Of a stretch of 64,000 bases of DNA, positions 12,882 to 26,400 are shown piece by piece. Source of the DNA: Clavelina lepadiformis. Its lineage: Eukaryota > Chordata > Ascidiacea > Aplousobranchia > Clavelinidae. Position 1 is the stretch's first letter; each line of letters opens with the position of its first letter. The stretch lies in the NCBI RefSeq assembly GCF_947623445.1, contig NC_135242.1:21018001-21082000 (forward strand), read 5' to 3'. The translations under genes were made by a program, and so were the position numbers. The notes below the pieces were generated by a model. That model made no database searches. It was given only the letters and a program-made list of their open reading frames with translations, and had not been told where the DNA came from.

Positions 12882-14927
12882 TTTTAACGTTTTTGGTAAT
12901 TTTAAAATGAAAATAAAAGTTTAAGAAAAATATAGCATGCAGATTGCCCACTATCCAAATATGGCAATTTTGCGAGGACAGAAACCTGTTTTTAATTGTC
13001 CTAAAATATAAACAAATGTTACGATAAACCTTTGTTGAAAACAACAATGACCATTATTTTATATTGATTTGTACGCTAACTCTGTAACTGCTCTAATATT
13101 TTAGTATTTTTTCACCAAATCTTTCTAAGGCTAACCATTTTAATACCTCTCAATATCACGTAAAAAATATGTAGCTGAAAAACTCGGCACAGATCGTACA
13201 GCGATTCTTTAAGACTGCAAATAAATAGCATCAGCTTATTACATCAATAAATTAGCCTGTGATCTGGACTGCAGTGTATAGACGTTTTCAGCAAGATCTT
13301 GCTTGTACCGATGATAAATGCGGGTACGCCATTACACAGCAAAGTTTGACTTATTCACACTTTTACAATTATTCACATATTATTCAATCTTTAAATCAGT
13401 TGAGAATTGAGTGTAACAAAGGTTCTGTTTATGTCAATAGGTGCAAAATAACGCTCCTTAAGTGCGCCACTGAAACTCATGTAAAACAGAATTGAGCGCG
13501 CTTATATGCCAAGCTCTGCATTCTGGCCTGTGACTAAATGCCGCTGATTCCCTATGAATAACAAAGCTAATTAACCGTTTTTCTAGCCTACAGTTTTTAT
13601 GGCTGTTAAAATTTTACGTGCATAACTACAAAATATAATGAGTCCTAAAAAACTGGTAAAGTAATAGAAAGCATAAATTGGTAAAAAAGACTTTTAACTA
13701 TAGCCAAAAAACGAAAAGTACCGATCTCATATGGCTCTGTTTGCCTCAAGAACAAACGAGACAACTATTGACTGTCACGTCTGTGAGCAAAATATATTAG
13801 AATACACAAAGAAAAATGTTTCATCATTGCTACAGTAATGAGAAATGTCCAATAGATCTTAATTAATATCCTTTATTTTGTTTTTTGGCCAACTAACACT
13901 TACATCTCAACTGTCAGCTTCAATTCGTTGCCATAACAGAATAAACAAAGGCACAATTTAAATGTATTCTCTTCCGCCGTTAGTGGCTGAAAATCGTTCA
14001 TTAGTGATTTTTATAAAAATGTTTAGTAATAAGTAGTAGCAAAAAAGAAATTTTATTGCTATCAAAGCATCAAAAGTTTAAAATATTTTCAAATTTAGAA
14101 CAAAAAATGCTCTTGATTCAATCATATATAACTGCAATAAATTTAATTCAAACTTATCTTCATATTTACAACAATTAATAGTTGAAATATTAAAAAAAAT
14201 CCTTTTTTTACATTGCAACCAATGGCTTTATTTCGTGGTGAAATTAGGATGGAGACCGTACAGATTCACCAGATTAACTTTTTATTGCAACAATACAACT
14301 TAATGGTCATGTAATTCTAACAATTTGTGCAAGTTTACGATGTTGAAATAATTTCTGCATTATGAACATATCAATAATTAAATCAACAATTATGTTAATA
14401 TTTCGTAAAGTAAGTTTCCGTTTATTGCAAGATATTTAAAAAAAATTTCTATGAAGTCACTAATTGTGAAAAATAATCATCACAAAATAAAACCAGTTTA
14501 GTTTCTATTTGCAATCTTTTTCTGTGACAGCTGTTCTATGTCAAATACGATATGGGAGATCCCCCAAACAATACCCAATAAAAAAACTTTGGAATTACTG
14601 TATGTTTATTGTTTACATTGACACTGGGAATGCAATTTTCCTCAACGTTAGTCGTTAGGTGTTTGTGTATACTTTTCGGGATGCGTTACCTCGCCTTGCG
14701 TTTGTGTGATGCAATATTTGTGTGTTTATTCCACTGGTTTATTGGTTGAAGTAACTATCTACATGAATTTATTTGCAGATGCATTTATTTGGCTACCATC
14801 TATCAGTTCTATCTAAGTCTGCCAATCCCATTCAGCTGGTATAGGTTAGATAAACCATCTACCATATTAATAAGTTCAAACGTGATGAATGAATTTGTGT
14901 TGAAGGATTTTTTTGTATGAATTCGCA
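12882..14927. other. Divergent intergenic region, MAPK15 and LRRK promoters
   Basis: About 2 kb separates the two divergent start codons. I find no open frame with recognisable similarity and no clear TATA or initiator element. AT-rich, with short A and T runs. It should hold the promoters and 5' UTRs of both genes. Confidence 0.45.
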
Positions 14928-17463
14928 ATGGAGAAAGCATTGAAAATACTTAACAGTGAACAGGATCCAGATGAAATATCAAGGGCTTGTCAGATAGCTG
15001 TGGAGTGAGTACGGTACCATACAAAACAATAAAAATTTGCTTATATCAAGCTCAAGTTAGAACATTTAAGTGTTTAGTTTTTTTCGCTTTTCTATTATAA
15101 AAAATCTGTTTTAGGAACTGATTAAAGTTAAACCCTTCTGCATTTTTACAGTGTTATGAAAAAGTGCAAACAAACTAAATATGATCAATGGCCTGAAAAG
15201 TAAGAATTATTAAAATAAGTAAAAACATCTACAACTTATACAAATGTTATTTGGTTTCAATATTTACAATTGTTGTGTAACCATCCAATTTTTAAATCAT
15301 TTTTACATTTAAGGAACTTGTAATTAGACCTAAATGAATGCTTTTAAAATGCCACAATTGATTTTTCAGAAATTGTTGGTTTCAGGTTTAACATCGATCA
15401 AGTGACCAGTTGCCTAATGACTGTGTTTCTTTCCAATTTTGAAAATCCTTGCCATGTACTCACATCAGCCACTGATGCACTAATCCATCTTATTCAGCTT
15501 AACCCAAAATCAAAAATAGATTTGGCTAGAAAAGGTGTTACATGTGTAAAGTAAACATTCAGTTGTTGACCACATCCTGCATAACAATTGTCAAGAACTG
15601 AAATATATTAACATTTTTGCTAAACTTGCTTAGGTATATTTTTCAACATAGTGAAGCTGTTTTGGTTTCAAAACACTTCCAGCAGAGAAGTGTGTGCTTT
15701 GTCTTCATTGCGTCTTTCAGTGGCTTTAGTCGACGATTGCCATCACAATCTTCTTTCTTGCAAAGATGCAGATTTGATTTCTTTAGTTCCTGATGCTTTG
15801 ACTGTGAGTCAAAACATGTGTATAAAATTGAATCAGGAACTTTCTGTGGCATTGGTGTTTGGTACATAAAATGCAAATAAGTTCAAATGAAGAATCTCAT
15901 TTCTCTTGTTGTTTTAATTATATCTATTATTTTTTAGTTGTATGAAGATGACAAATATATTCTGGTGAATTGTCTACAGTTGCTCAGCATTCTGTTGTGC
16001 GAGACTGAAAATGGTACACTGGCATTATATGATGTATATTAAATATACAAAAACAAAGTACAGAAAATATGATAGCATTTGTCATTTTTTGTTATTTCTG
16101 TCTGGGTGAACTCTAAAGTGAAATTATATTACCAGTAACCACCATGTTTTGTTTCAGACAACTTTGAAATAAAAGAATGGAGAAACTCGTGGAAAAAACT
16201 TTGTTTTCTTAACAGTGTTTATATTTGCGTACTTGATATCATGAATAAGTATGTTGCTGATACACCGATGCTGCAACTATTCAGTTTAAAGTGTTTAAAA
16301 GCTTTCACAGGTTATTATTTTTTTACACATCTTTTGAATCGTTACTGACATATTAGTATTGGATCATTGTACCCTTATAGTTTCCTAGCTTGTAGTTATT
16401 TGATCAACATTAATTTAACAGGTGGAGCTATAAAACAAATGCAAGAACATGGTGTCATTGATACCATTTTACACACTTGTGACCGTCATGATGGCGACTC
16501 TGCAGTTGAGTTGGAAGCATTTCAGTTGCTTGAAATCATTATGGAAAAAGCTAGGTGAACATTTTATGCATGTTTTAGTGGGCAGTTGCATGTTGCTAAC
16601 AATTTCGTCGTTTATTGTCAGTCCTCTTTTTAACAAGGCATGATTTTTTACTAAGTTATGAAGAAGTTGAGTCGCATGTGAGCAGCTTGTGTCGAGTTAC
16701 TTCAGTTACTCTTCTTAAATATTGCAAAGACATAAAGATGTTGGGTGTGGCATGCAATGTGTTGAAGGTATTCAAGCATATCCATGTTTGTAAAATAACT
16801 GTTAATGTTTTGGTTCTGTTTGCATGACATTATAAATAAATGCCATGATGCTTTTTGTTTAGCATAAATTTGTCTTGTATTAATGACATATCTAGTATTT
16901 GGCGTTTGTTAAATATAATTTCGTACAAGTTTATTTTAGTAGTTTATATAGCAGCATATTTTTTAGCACATTATTTTGCTTGATGGCGATACAAAGGCTC
17001 CTCTCATGCAATTCAATCTTGTCAGTGTAGTGTTTCAAGTGTTGGTTTATCATTATGACAAGATGACTCATTATGACAAGTACCAGCAACTAGACACACA
17101 AAGCTCTAATGAAATTTGCTTTCTATATGATTGCATTTATCTCATGGTCGCTGACAATCGGAATGATTTAAGGTTCACTATTAAATTTAAACATGTTATC
17201 TTTGTTATGTAAAGTTTCATTAACAATCACACCATTAAAAGTGCTCCAGTGTATTTCCAATTCAACCCTATGGCATACATTTGCAAAAACTTTATTTAAA
17301 CTGAACTTTCTCTTGTAGAAATGAAGTCTTAATGAGTGCTCTTCGTAATGGTGACATTGATCTGGCCTTGTCTGTGTTATTTCTTGGCGCAAATATCAAT
17401 TATAAATCTAAAAATGGATTGACACCTTTGAAAATAGCCTGCCAGCAGCAAGACGAAACAATG
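14928..17463 (+). other. LRRK N-terminal helical (armadillo-like) and ankyrin-like part
   Basis: Exons 1-10 encode Leu-rich helical repeats without catalytic motifs, resembling the armadillo region of LRRK2. Exon 10 reads [18 protein letters not shown] followed by LTPLKIAC, an ankyrin-type unit. Vertebrate LRRK1 lacks the armadillo part, so its presence argues for a LRRK2-type protein. The exon at 15686 has a CAGCAG acceptor (starts at 15683 or 15686 both in frame), giving NRE or KE. Confidence 0.75.
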
Positions 17464-20400
17464 GTAATTTAATATGCTAAACCATACCAATGAATAGAGA
17501 TAAGTTTACAAAAGGCTGAAATATTTGATAGTTATCACAGTTCATTAATTGAATATTCTATAGGACTATTAGATCAGGTGGTCACTTATAAATCTTTATG
17601 ATCAAAGCCCCAGGTGGTTAAAACATTATAATACTGGTGCAATCCGTTTTGTCGTTTTGGCTTTGGTATTTAGTTTTACTGTGAAAAATAACTGTAATGT
17701 AATAATACAACTCTAAGGCAAGCTTTAGCAGACATGAAACATCCTTATGTCAACATTAGTAACATTTTATTAGTTTCAAGTTGACATTCTGACTGCTTGG
17801 TGGGAAAAATTACATCTATAAAACACATTTCAATTTCATGCCACTTTAATATTATTATGCTTTAGGTTAAGCGAATAATTTGGTTCGTTGCTTCTTTGCA
17901 ACAAGTTGGCTTGTGGAAGAGCAGGCTAGAAAACTTGTCATCACCCATAGAAATTTGCATGGAAAATGGAAACTATAATATAGCATATGCACTTCTGTGG
18001 TAAGAAGCAACTATAAATAAATAAATAAATAAAGTCTAAGATAACTTGTTAATGTTTACAAAAATTTATTTATGTTAAACAATGTATGATACCAGAGTAA
18101 AAATGAAAATGTTAAATGTTAATCTAGAATAGGCATATTTTTGAAAATCTGTGTTTAAGGTATTTCAGTTTCACTGGCGCATTTAGCATTTCACCACAAC
18201 ATTTATCATTCAAACTTTTTTCATTATCATTATTTTATTGCCTTAAGCAGAGGCGCCCAAACTTTGTGAGCTGGCGAGCTGCTTTTGTAAACACAAAGTC
18301 AAAATTGACGACTAGTAAAAAATATCTTATACCAAATGCAAATTATATCTACCGGTACATTTTAACATACTTACTTTGTTTTGCATAAAAAACATTCAAT
18401 GTTCCTGATTTAAAAGAACTAAGTTAAAAGAAACAATAGAACGACTTACCTGTTTGAAAAATAAATAAAAATTCTAGTTATATGTAAATTTCTAAATAAA
18501 TTTTTGACCATCTGCAATTGACCTGAAGTGGCTTTGCTTTGTATCAGGCACTCTTGGCTTAAAGTAATGTTTTTTGTCATAGGTATCTTCATCATCGTGA
18601 TAATAACGGAGTTGCTGAATGGAGCAGACTTGGCTTGGGAACCTTAAAAGTGGAATGGCTTGAAATGTCTCTTTCTGGCAGAAAAGTTTGTCACATTTGT
18701 AGACATTCCTAATCATTATTACAACTTTAAATGGAGTATATTTCAACATATCTTTGCAAACGTTTTTGTATCTCACAACAATTTAACTGCAAACTTCTGG
18801 CCCCTTTTGTATAAAATTTGTTCTAGCTAAGTCTGTCTACATTTGCATCTGTTTATGAAAATATGTTTAAATGTTTAGGTAAAATATGCATATGTTTATG
18901 TTTATCTACCATCTGTTTATGACAGATCAGCAACCAGCAACCAATGATTAAAACAATCATTACCATTTCATCAAACAAAAGCTTTCTTTTGGCAAATAAA
19001 ATATTGATGGCTGGTAAAGATAAACCCACAAGTAAGACCTAATGTACTCGTTGTATGTGTTATAGATCATCATAATGTTGCAATGTAGATAATTGCTATG
19101 ACTTTAAGATTTTGTAGCTAGAACACACGAGTATGAATATATCTTTTCAGACCTAGTAACCATAACTTTGCTGAAGGTCTAGTCAGATCAGGTATTAAAT
19201 AATCATTATAAACTGATTTCAAGGTGAAAAATATGGACGCCTCACCATGACCGACTTGCTGAATGAAAGATTCTCCAACTTGAGTGACTTTGCTTTACAA
19301 ATGTATGACCGATGAAATCGACTCTTGCCAATTAATTTGAAAATTTGCTTTTATTTATATATTTTATCATAAAATTCATCATTTAATCAATCATTTTCAT
19401 CTAAACTTGCAGATGTCCCTTGAAAAGGTTTCAAACTCTTGCAAAAAAATTACTTCCTACTTCGAAAGTAGAAGAAAAATTTAATTCAAACAATCATCAT
19501 CGGTATAACAATTTAAATCACTTTTATAAATCATAACTCATTAATTTTTCACACCAGTTGAATGGGTCACCAAATAATTTAATTTATGGAATACAATATC
19601 ACAACATATATAAAGTAATTTCATTTCAGGGATCATTCTGAGTTGAAGGATCTGTCAGTTGAACTTTTATGCTCTCGTTGTTCAAAACTGACACCATTTC
19701 GTGATGTTTTGAAATTGTCTTTTGATGAAGAAACTTTGTTAGAAGAAAGGTTACACAAAGCACCAGTGGAAATGTGCACTTGCCATGTCACTTTTCCCCC
19801 ACCTAACCTAGAAAATACGACATTAAAGGTAATCTTCAGTAATTTGGACAACAATCGTGGTTCTTCAAACCAATTAATGTTGTACATCAGGAAAGACAAG
19901 AAAGAAAGAATTTTGTTAATTGTTTGTAGTTTTGTTATTTCTTTAAATCAGGAAATACACTTAGCACATAATAAACTTTCCACTGTGGAGCCATTTTCTG
20001 AACTTACTCAATCTACTAAGAATCGCTTGTTCCACTCAACAACTCATTTGTTTTTGCAAAACAACCAGATTTCTTCTTTTCCAAGAAAAGTAGCACTGGT
20101 TAGTATGCTGTTTCTTTTCTTGTCATTTTTTGTTATGTTTCTGTTCTTGTTCTTGTTAGCCATTTCCATAATTTCTTTTGTGGTATTATCAATTTTACAG
20201 ATATTCAAACATCTTGTTGAATTGAGTCTTTCCAATAACAAACTGACAACATTTCCATTTGAAGTTTTGAAACACTGCACTCATTTAGAAACTTTGGATG
20301 TGTCAGAAAACCAAATTAAAGATTCTTTCCCAATGTTTTTGCTGAATCCAGTGAGTTTTAAGGTATCGTAAGTCTACTGAAAACGAATAGAATAAAGCAT

Positions 20401-23400
20401 TACCAACCGAACCAAGCATTGTCTCACTTTTACCTACAGTATATGTCCATCACTGAATTAATAAATCATCTTTATTGTTGCTTTTAAAGCTGGCCAGCTT
20501 GGTGTTAATGCTGAACTTCATTCTGCAGGAAATAACAGAGAAAGGGACAGGAGAAAATCAAAGAAAATCTTCCAAAGTTACTCATCCATTAAAGACTCTG
20601 AAACTTGGATGTAATTGTCTTGTACTATTTCCATTGTGGGTTCCCCCCATACTTTCAAAACTTATTCATTTAGACTTGAAACAAAATGAGATTGCATCTT
20701 TCATATCTCCTGGTAGGTTTTTCCTGTTGGAATAGGGCGCTATATAAATGTTATTGTTTTAACTTCCAGCAAAACTTAACGTAACGTCTGTCCGTAAATA
20801 ACTTTCTTGACAATCTCAACTAGTTCAGTATTTAACCGAAATAGTTATCATATTGATCTAATCATTACCATCATATGATGTAACCTGGGCACCATCTGAT
20901 ATCTAACTCTTCTTCACTTATCCAGAGAATTGTTGTGACGAGGAACTTGGTTCATCAGCAATGCTTCATCTGAAAAGTTTGAATTTGAGCCGGAATAAAA
21001 TCTCTACTATTTTTCCCTCTTCTTTTGTTTGTATGCCCAGCTTGGCACATTTGGACGTTTCAGAGGTAGTTTTTGTAATTTATGTAAATTGAAGTATGTA
21101 TCGTTTTCGAAGAATAATCACATGACCTGATCTATATTTGTGAACAGAATCGGATAGAAAAGGTGGATAACTCCAGCCAAGACGACCGGCTTTTAGTTAA
21201 GCTTGAAAACTTAAATTTGAGTAGTAACATTCTTGCAGAGATTCCTCAAATTGTTCCATTCCTCCCCAATCTTCAAGTATTTATAAATTTGTTGGTATAA
21301 GTAGTGGCTTTGATATGCTAATTATATTTTAAAGTATTTTTACAAGCAAGCTATATTTGAATAGTTGCAAGTCATAAATGCATTTTGCAGTGTCTGAGCC
21401 TTTCAAATAACATAATAAAACATGTGCCAGTCCCAAAATTATGGAAAACAAAGCAACTGAAGGAATTAGATCTTTCTCACAACGCAATAAGTGATATATC
21501 TGACTTGGCAAATATGCTTCCTTCTTACTGGTCATCGCTGCGCAGCCTAAACCTGGCTAACAACCAGATAAATCTTTTATCTCCATCTATTGGTGATTTG
21601 AAAAATCTTGAGGTGCTTTTCTGTTATGTTATATTAACTGTTATGATTTTGTTGTATGAGTAGTATGACATTTTATAATGGTATAAAATAATGCTGAAGC
21701 AATGAAAGCACAATGATTTACTTAATGTTGGAAAACAGATTTTAGACATCAGTCATAACCAGCTGAAGACATTACCGGATGAGATTGGACATCTCAATAG
21801 ACTTATGAAGTTGGGAATAAAAGAAAATAATCTGAACTTAGACAACTCCATTATTAATGGTATCGAATAGAATGTGATTTTTTATTTTAACTCCAACTCA
21901 TATACTATGCGAACCAAACATTTTTAGGTACCATTTTAATGCAGTATTATTCATAGCAAGTTGTTTTATTAGCAAAACGTAAAAGAATTTTTGTACTTTA
22001 GCAGAAATGTTTTTTTCAACGCTTTAAAAATAATATGTATGGATTTTAGGAAGGGCGCAAGACATTTGCAAATTTCTCTATGCCAGGCTGAAAAAATCAG
22101 TTCCCCAAAACTCGTTGAAGTTAATGCTGGTGGGAGATGCAGGCGCAGGAAAAACAACATTGCTGCAGTCTTTGATAAAAGCAAAAACGAAGACAAGAAG
22201 GCTGTCAGAGTCACTCGCGGTTAGTGTTTCCGGAGTGTTAGATACAAGACAGCAAACTGTACTAGCAACAGTGGGAGTTGATGTGGTTGACCTGCCCCTG
22301 AAGCATTCTAATGGGTACACTGAACTAAGTGTTACATTGCTATAAGTTTGAGTTGGTTTGGAGGGACTCTGCATTTATGTAATGGATAATGATTTAATAA
22401 GGAATTTGACGCATCTTTGAATGTAATGTTTATATAACATTGGAAGAAAAACAACAATAGCTAAATTGTTGGCAATATTTGGTTTACAGGGTATTTCAAC
22501 TTAGCGCATGGGATTTTGCGGGGCAAGAAGATTTCTTTGCCACCCATCCCTGCTTTCTTTCAGAGCGTGCAATGTATGTGGCTGTTTATGATGCATCAAA
22601 GGGACCAGAGCAACTACACACTCTAAAACCCTGGCTTACAGCCATTCATGCCCGGGCTACTTTCTGTCCTGTTTTGGTGGTTGGAACTCATTCAGACATG
22701 TTGCCCTTTAAGTTGGTTTGTGTTTTATGTTTACCAGTAATTGGTTGATTTACTTTAAAACTGTAAATTGATGTGTTAATGGGAAGTAGTGATGAAGTTA
22801 GAGAGACATAAGTTACAAATAAAGCTTGCTTTTCTGATTCTTTAAATGTAGGTTTTCTTCGTATACTTTTCATTGAATGTAGATCGTAGATGAAAACATA
22901 GCATAAGAAATAAAACAAAACATACAGAAAAACATAGACGTAGATGCAGAACAGTATGAGAAACTTAAAAAACTAACCTTGACCCAAACTTGGCTGCTTA
23001 GAACAAAGCAAGAAACTATCAGTTTGCTTAATCAAGAACTGGAGACTTTATCTCATCAAGAATGGTTTCCTCAAGGAGCGTACAAATATGATTTGCTCCA
23101 GCACGAGCTTGTCGATGTAAGGGAAGGATCATCAGGCATCTATAGGCTCAAGGCTGTGATTGCTGACATTGTTGCTAGTATGTTGTTAGAATTTTTATTA
23201 AATTTTAGTGGCAGCATTAACTTTTACTTTTTTATATCCTTGTATTGTCATTAATAGTGTTTTTGTGTGGGACTGTTTAGTATTGTTATAATGTTGAACC
23301 CTGTGTTTTGCTGAATCTTTCTACATTGTTTTGCTATTTACATGACCATGTGTATCTCTTACATGAAAATATAGATTCAGTGGTTAACGGCCATCCTTTG

Positions 23401-26400
23401 GTTGGCAGTATGATACCGCACAGCTATGTTCAGTTGAGTGAAATTTTAATGGAAGAGGCTGCAAAAAGGGAAACCTTTCCAGTCATAAGGTTTGTAATTT
23501 AGTGAAAATGCATAAAGTAAAATGGTGAATTAAAAAGACAGTTATTTTGTGATTTACAGTTTGTAGTCAAGTGAAAAATAATGAATAATGACGTTGTAAA
23601 ATTTTTTACCTGAAATCGTTGAATAAATACAAGTTAAATTAAACAAATTAAATTTCTAGTTACAATGAGCTGGCAAATCTAATTCACAAGAAAAGTAACG
23701 AACAAAATCCACAGTTTGAGAGTGGGTCAGAGCTGATGTTGGCTGTAAGATACTTGCATCAGACCGGAGTGCTGTTGCACTTCGATGACCCCCGTTCCCG
23801 GCTACGAGATTGCTTTTTCATCAAACCAGTTTGGCTCTGTCAGTTACTTGCCAGGGTAAGTATTTTAATGAAGCCGGAAAATTACAAAAAATGATAAATC
23901 GTTAAAAATTTGTTGTCAAATGAACATAGGAAAGAAAAGTATTAATCAAATTGGGATAATTAATTTTCAAGATTGATTAACACCACCTTCTCAAAGTATG
24001 CGCCATTTAGGTTACAACAATGAAAGAAGACAAGTCATTCAAGATAAATCCATACATAAATCAAGAAGGAATCCTAAGTAAGACCCAGTTCCAGCGAAAC
24101 TTCATTAACGAAAGGGTATGTGGCATTTACACCCTGAAAGACTTCACAGTGAAATGATATTAAAAGCTAGATTTTGTTTTAGACGAATTGAAAGCATTTG
24201 TACCTTTTCACACTTTGCATGAAGTTAATTTTAAAAACTGGATTTTTTTTAGACAATCGACAGCAGGATAGCAAGTCAATTTCTACCTCGTTTGTTTCGT
24301 TTGCTGGAAAATTTTGAGGTGATCTTATGGCAAGGTGGAGATCATTATCTCGTGCCTTCAAAACTTCCAAACAAGAAGCCAGAATTTACATTGCCTGTTT
24401 GTCAAGTTTGTAAGAAATTAATCAGGTGAGTTCAAGATAATGATATTCAAAGTTACTTTCTGTACTTAATCCTTTACCTTGACTCTATTTTAAAGTTCTA
24501 AATTGCAAAAAATCAGATAGTTTTCAGGTCAGAAAGCAACGTAACCTTTGTGTCTCTCCATTCTTATTTTGGATGCTTTTTCAGGTTCTTTTCAATGATT
24601 TACATACCGATGGGTTTCTGGCCTCGACTGATTGCTCGTTTATTAGCATTTGAAGAGAAATTATTGCTCGGTTACAACTCATCCTTCATCACTGCGCCCA
24701 ACCTTACACCGTCAGTTAGAAAAATCTGGAAAGAAGGATTATATCTGGAATGGGAAGCGCACAACAGTAAGCAAAAACCTTTTGTCCTGGTACAAGCTGG
24801 TTGCCAAGAGTTTGAAGCCCAGACAAGTTATCATGACGAACCGCTTAAACACCTTGCACAAAGCTCACAAACGCAGGCTGAAGGCTTTGAAATGGTGAAT
24901 TTTGGTGGAAATATTTCCAAGCAAGAAGGTCTAGAAGTTGTCGTTTCAAGGGACAGTGCTGGAAAGGTAGTTCACGTGGCTGTCAAGATTGTCATCTTAA
25001 ATTATTGAAACCAACTTTTTAGCTCCTCTTTAAACACTTTCACTAAATTAGTTGAACACTATCAACACTTTCAAATAATTACAGCTTATAAATTTATTGT
25101 TGTGCGCACATAGCTGGGAAATTATTATATCAAAGCAAATGTGACCCCGTATTTTGTATTAGATTAAAATGTTGTCTATAGATTCTGCTAGGCCAGCTGG
25201 TTGATCACATCAATGGCTTGATTGAGGAATGGTATCCAGGATTGCTAAAGACAGACATGCGTGGTCAGTGTCTGTTTCAGCAGTTTTGTCCTTGTCTGGG
25301 CTGTGTCGATTTGAATGCTTTTACCCCCACCAAAGTAAAGATCTATTGTATTGGAGACATTGCCGAAAGTATACTGTAAGTTAGATGTAAAAGGTACCAA
25401 ACAAGGGTAGTGCAGAAACATATAGCACTATCAACCGAACTCATAGTTTTACACATAGGACATAAGATAGCTTCTTTGATTATTTTCCCAGTTGCAACAA
25501 ATCTATGGCTGGAATTTCATCTCAATCCAATCACAAGCCACTGATTCGAAAAAGTGATGGCATTTACCTCACTTGTCTAAACCACCAGGACACACCAGCC
25601 CGTGTTGCTGATTTTGCACCAGAAATTAATTTGGACGGTTCGTACAACCATTCAATATTTGTACTTTAGAGGAAAATTGTGTAATGTTTAAAAGTTAACT
25701 TATCGGATTATTTTTCTCTTTTTAGATTTTGACAAGACTCTTCATCTTAACCCTCAAATGCTGGATTTCAGGCAGACTCCAAGTCGCATTTTAGGTGATG
25801 GTGGCTTTGGTTCTGTGTATCAAGCCACATACGATGGAGAAGAAGTGGCTGTTAAAACATTTCACATTTTGACTGCAGACATGTCATACAAAATGCTTAG
25901 AGCAGTAAGCCTTTAAATATTTATGATTGAACCTGTTAATTTTTTGCGATTTTGTGTGTTTCCATGTGCATGTAATATTTTTCTCACCTTAAAATTTGTT
26001 AAAATTTATGCAAAGGAACTTCACGTTTTGGCGCAGTATCACCACCCTAGTGTTGTCGCTTTGAAGGGTTTTATCCCACCTGCTTATTCCACCCCAAACC
26101 TTCCCTTGCCCTTGCTGGCACTTGAATATGCTAAATATGGATCTTTAGGAAAATTGCTAAAGGACACTGCTCAGTTGCCTGTTGAAGCCAGGAAGTCTGC
26201 ACTGCCACTTGCTCTAAAACACAGGTTTCTTGTTTGCAGAATATTTATTTCAGATCATTAAAACTAGTAAGCTATTCATGTTTCTGTGGTATTAAAGTGC
26301 TAATATTATTAACTAATTTGCATGTCAAATAAATTGTGTAGTGTGTGCTGTATTGTAATCATATTTATCATACTCTGTGAGGGTGCACTAATATGTTGTG

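Noticed and set aside
15651..15869. Continuous frame suggesting an exon beginning near 15634
   Set aside because: The TTAG acceptor at 15634 joins the previous exon in the wrong frame and reaches a stop. Only the CAGCAG acceptor at 15682-15685 keeps the frame.
18492..18776. 94-codon minus-strand frame inside the LRRK intron, considered as a transposase remnant
   Set aside because: No convincing hAT motif and no terminal repeats or duplication around it.
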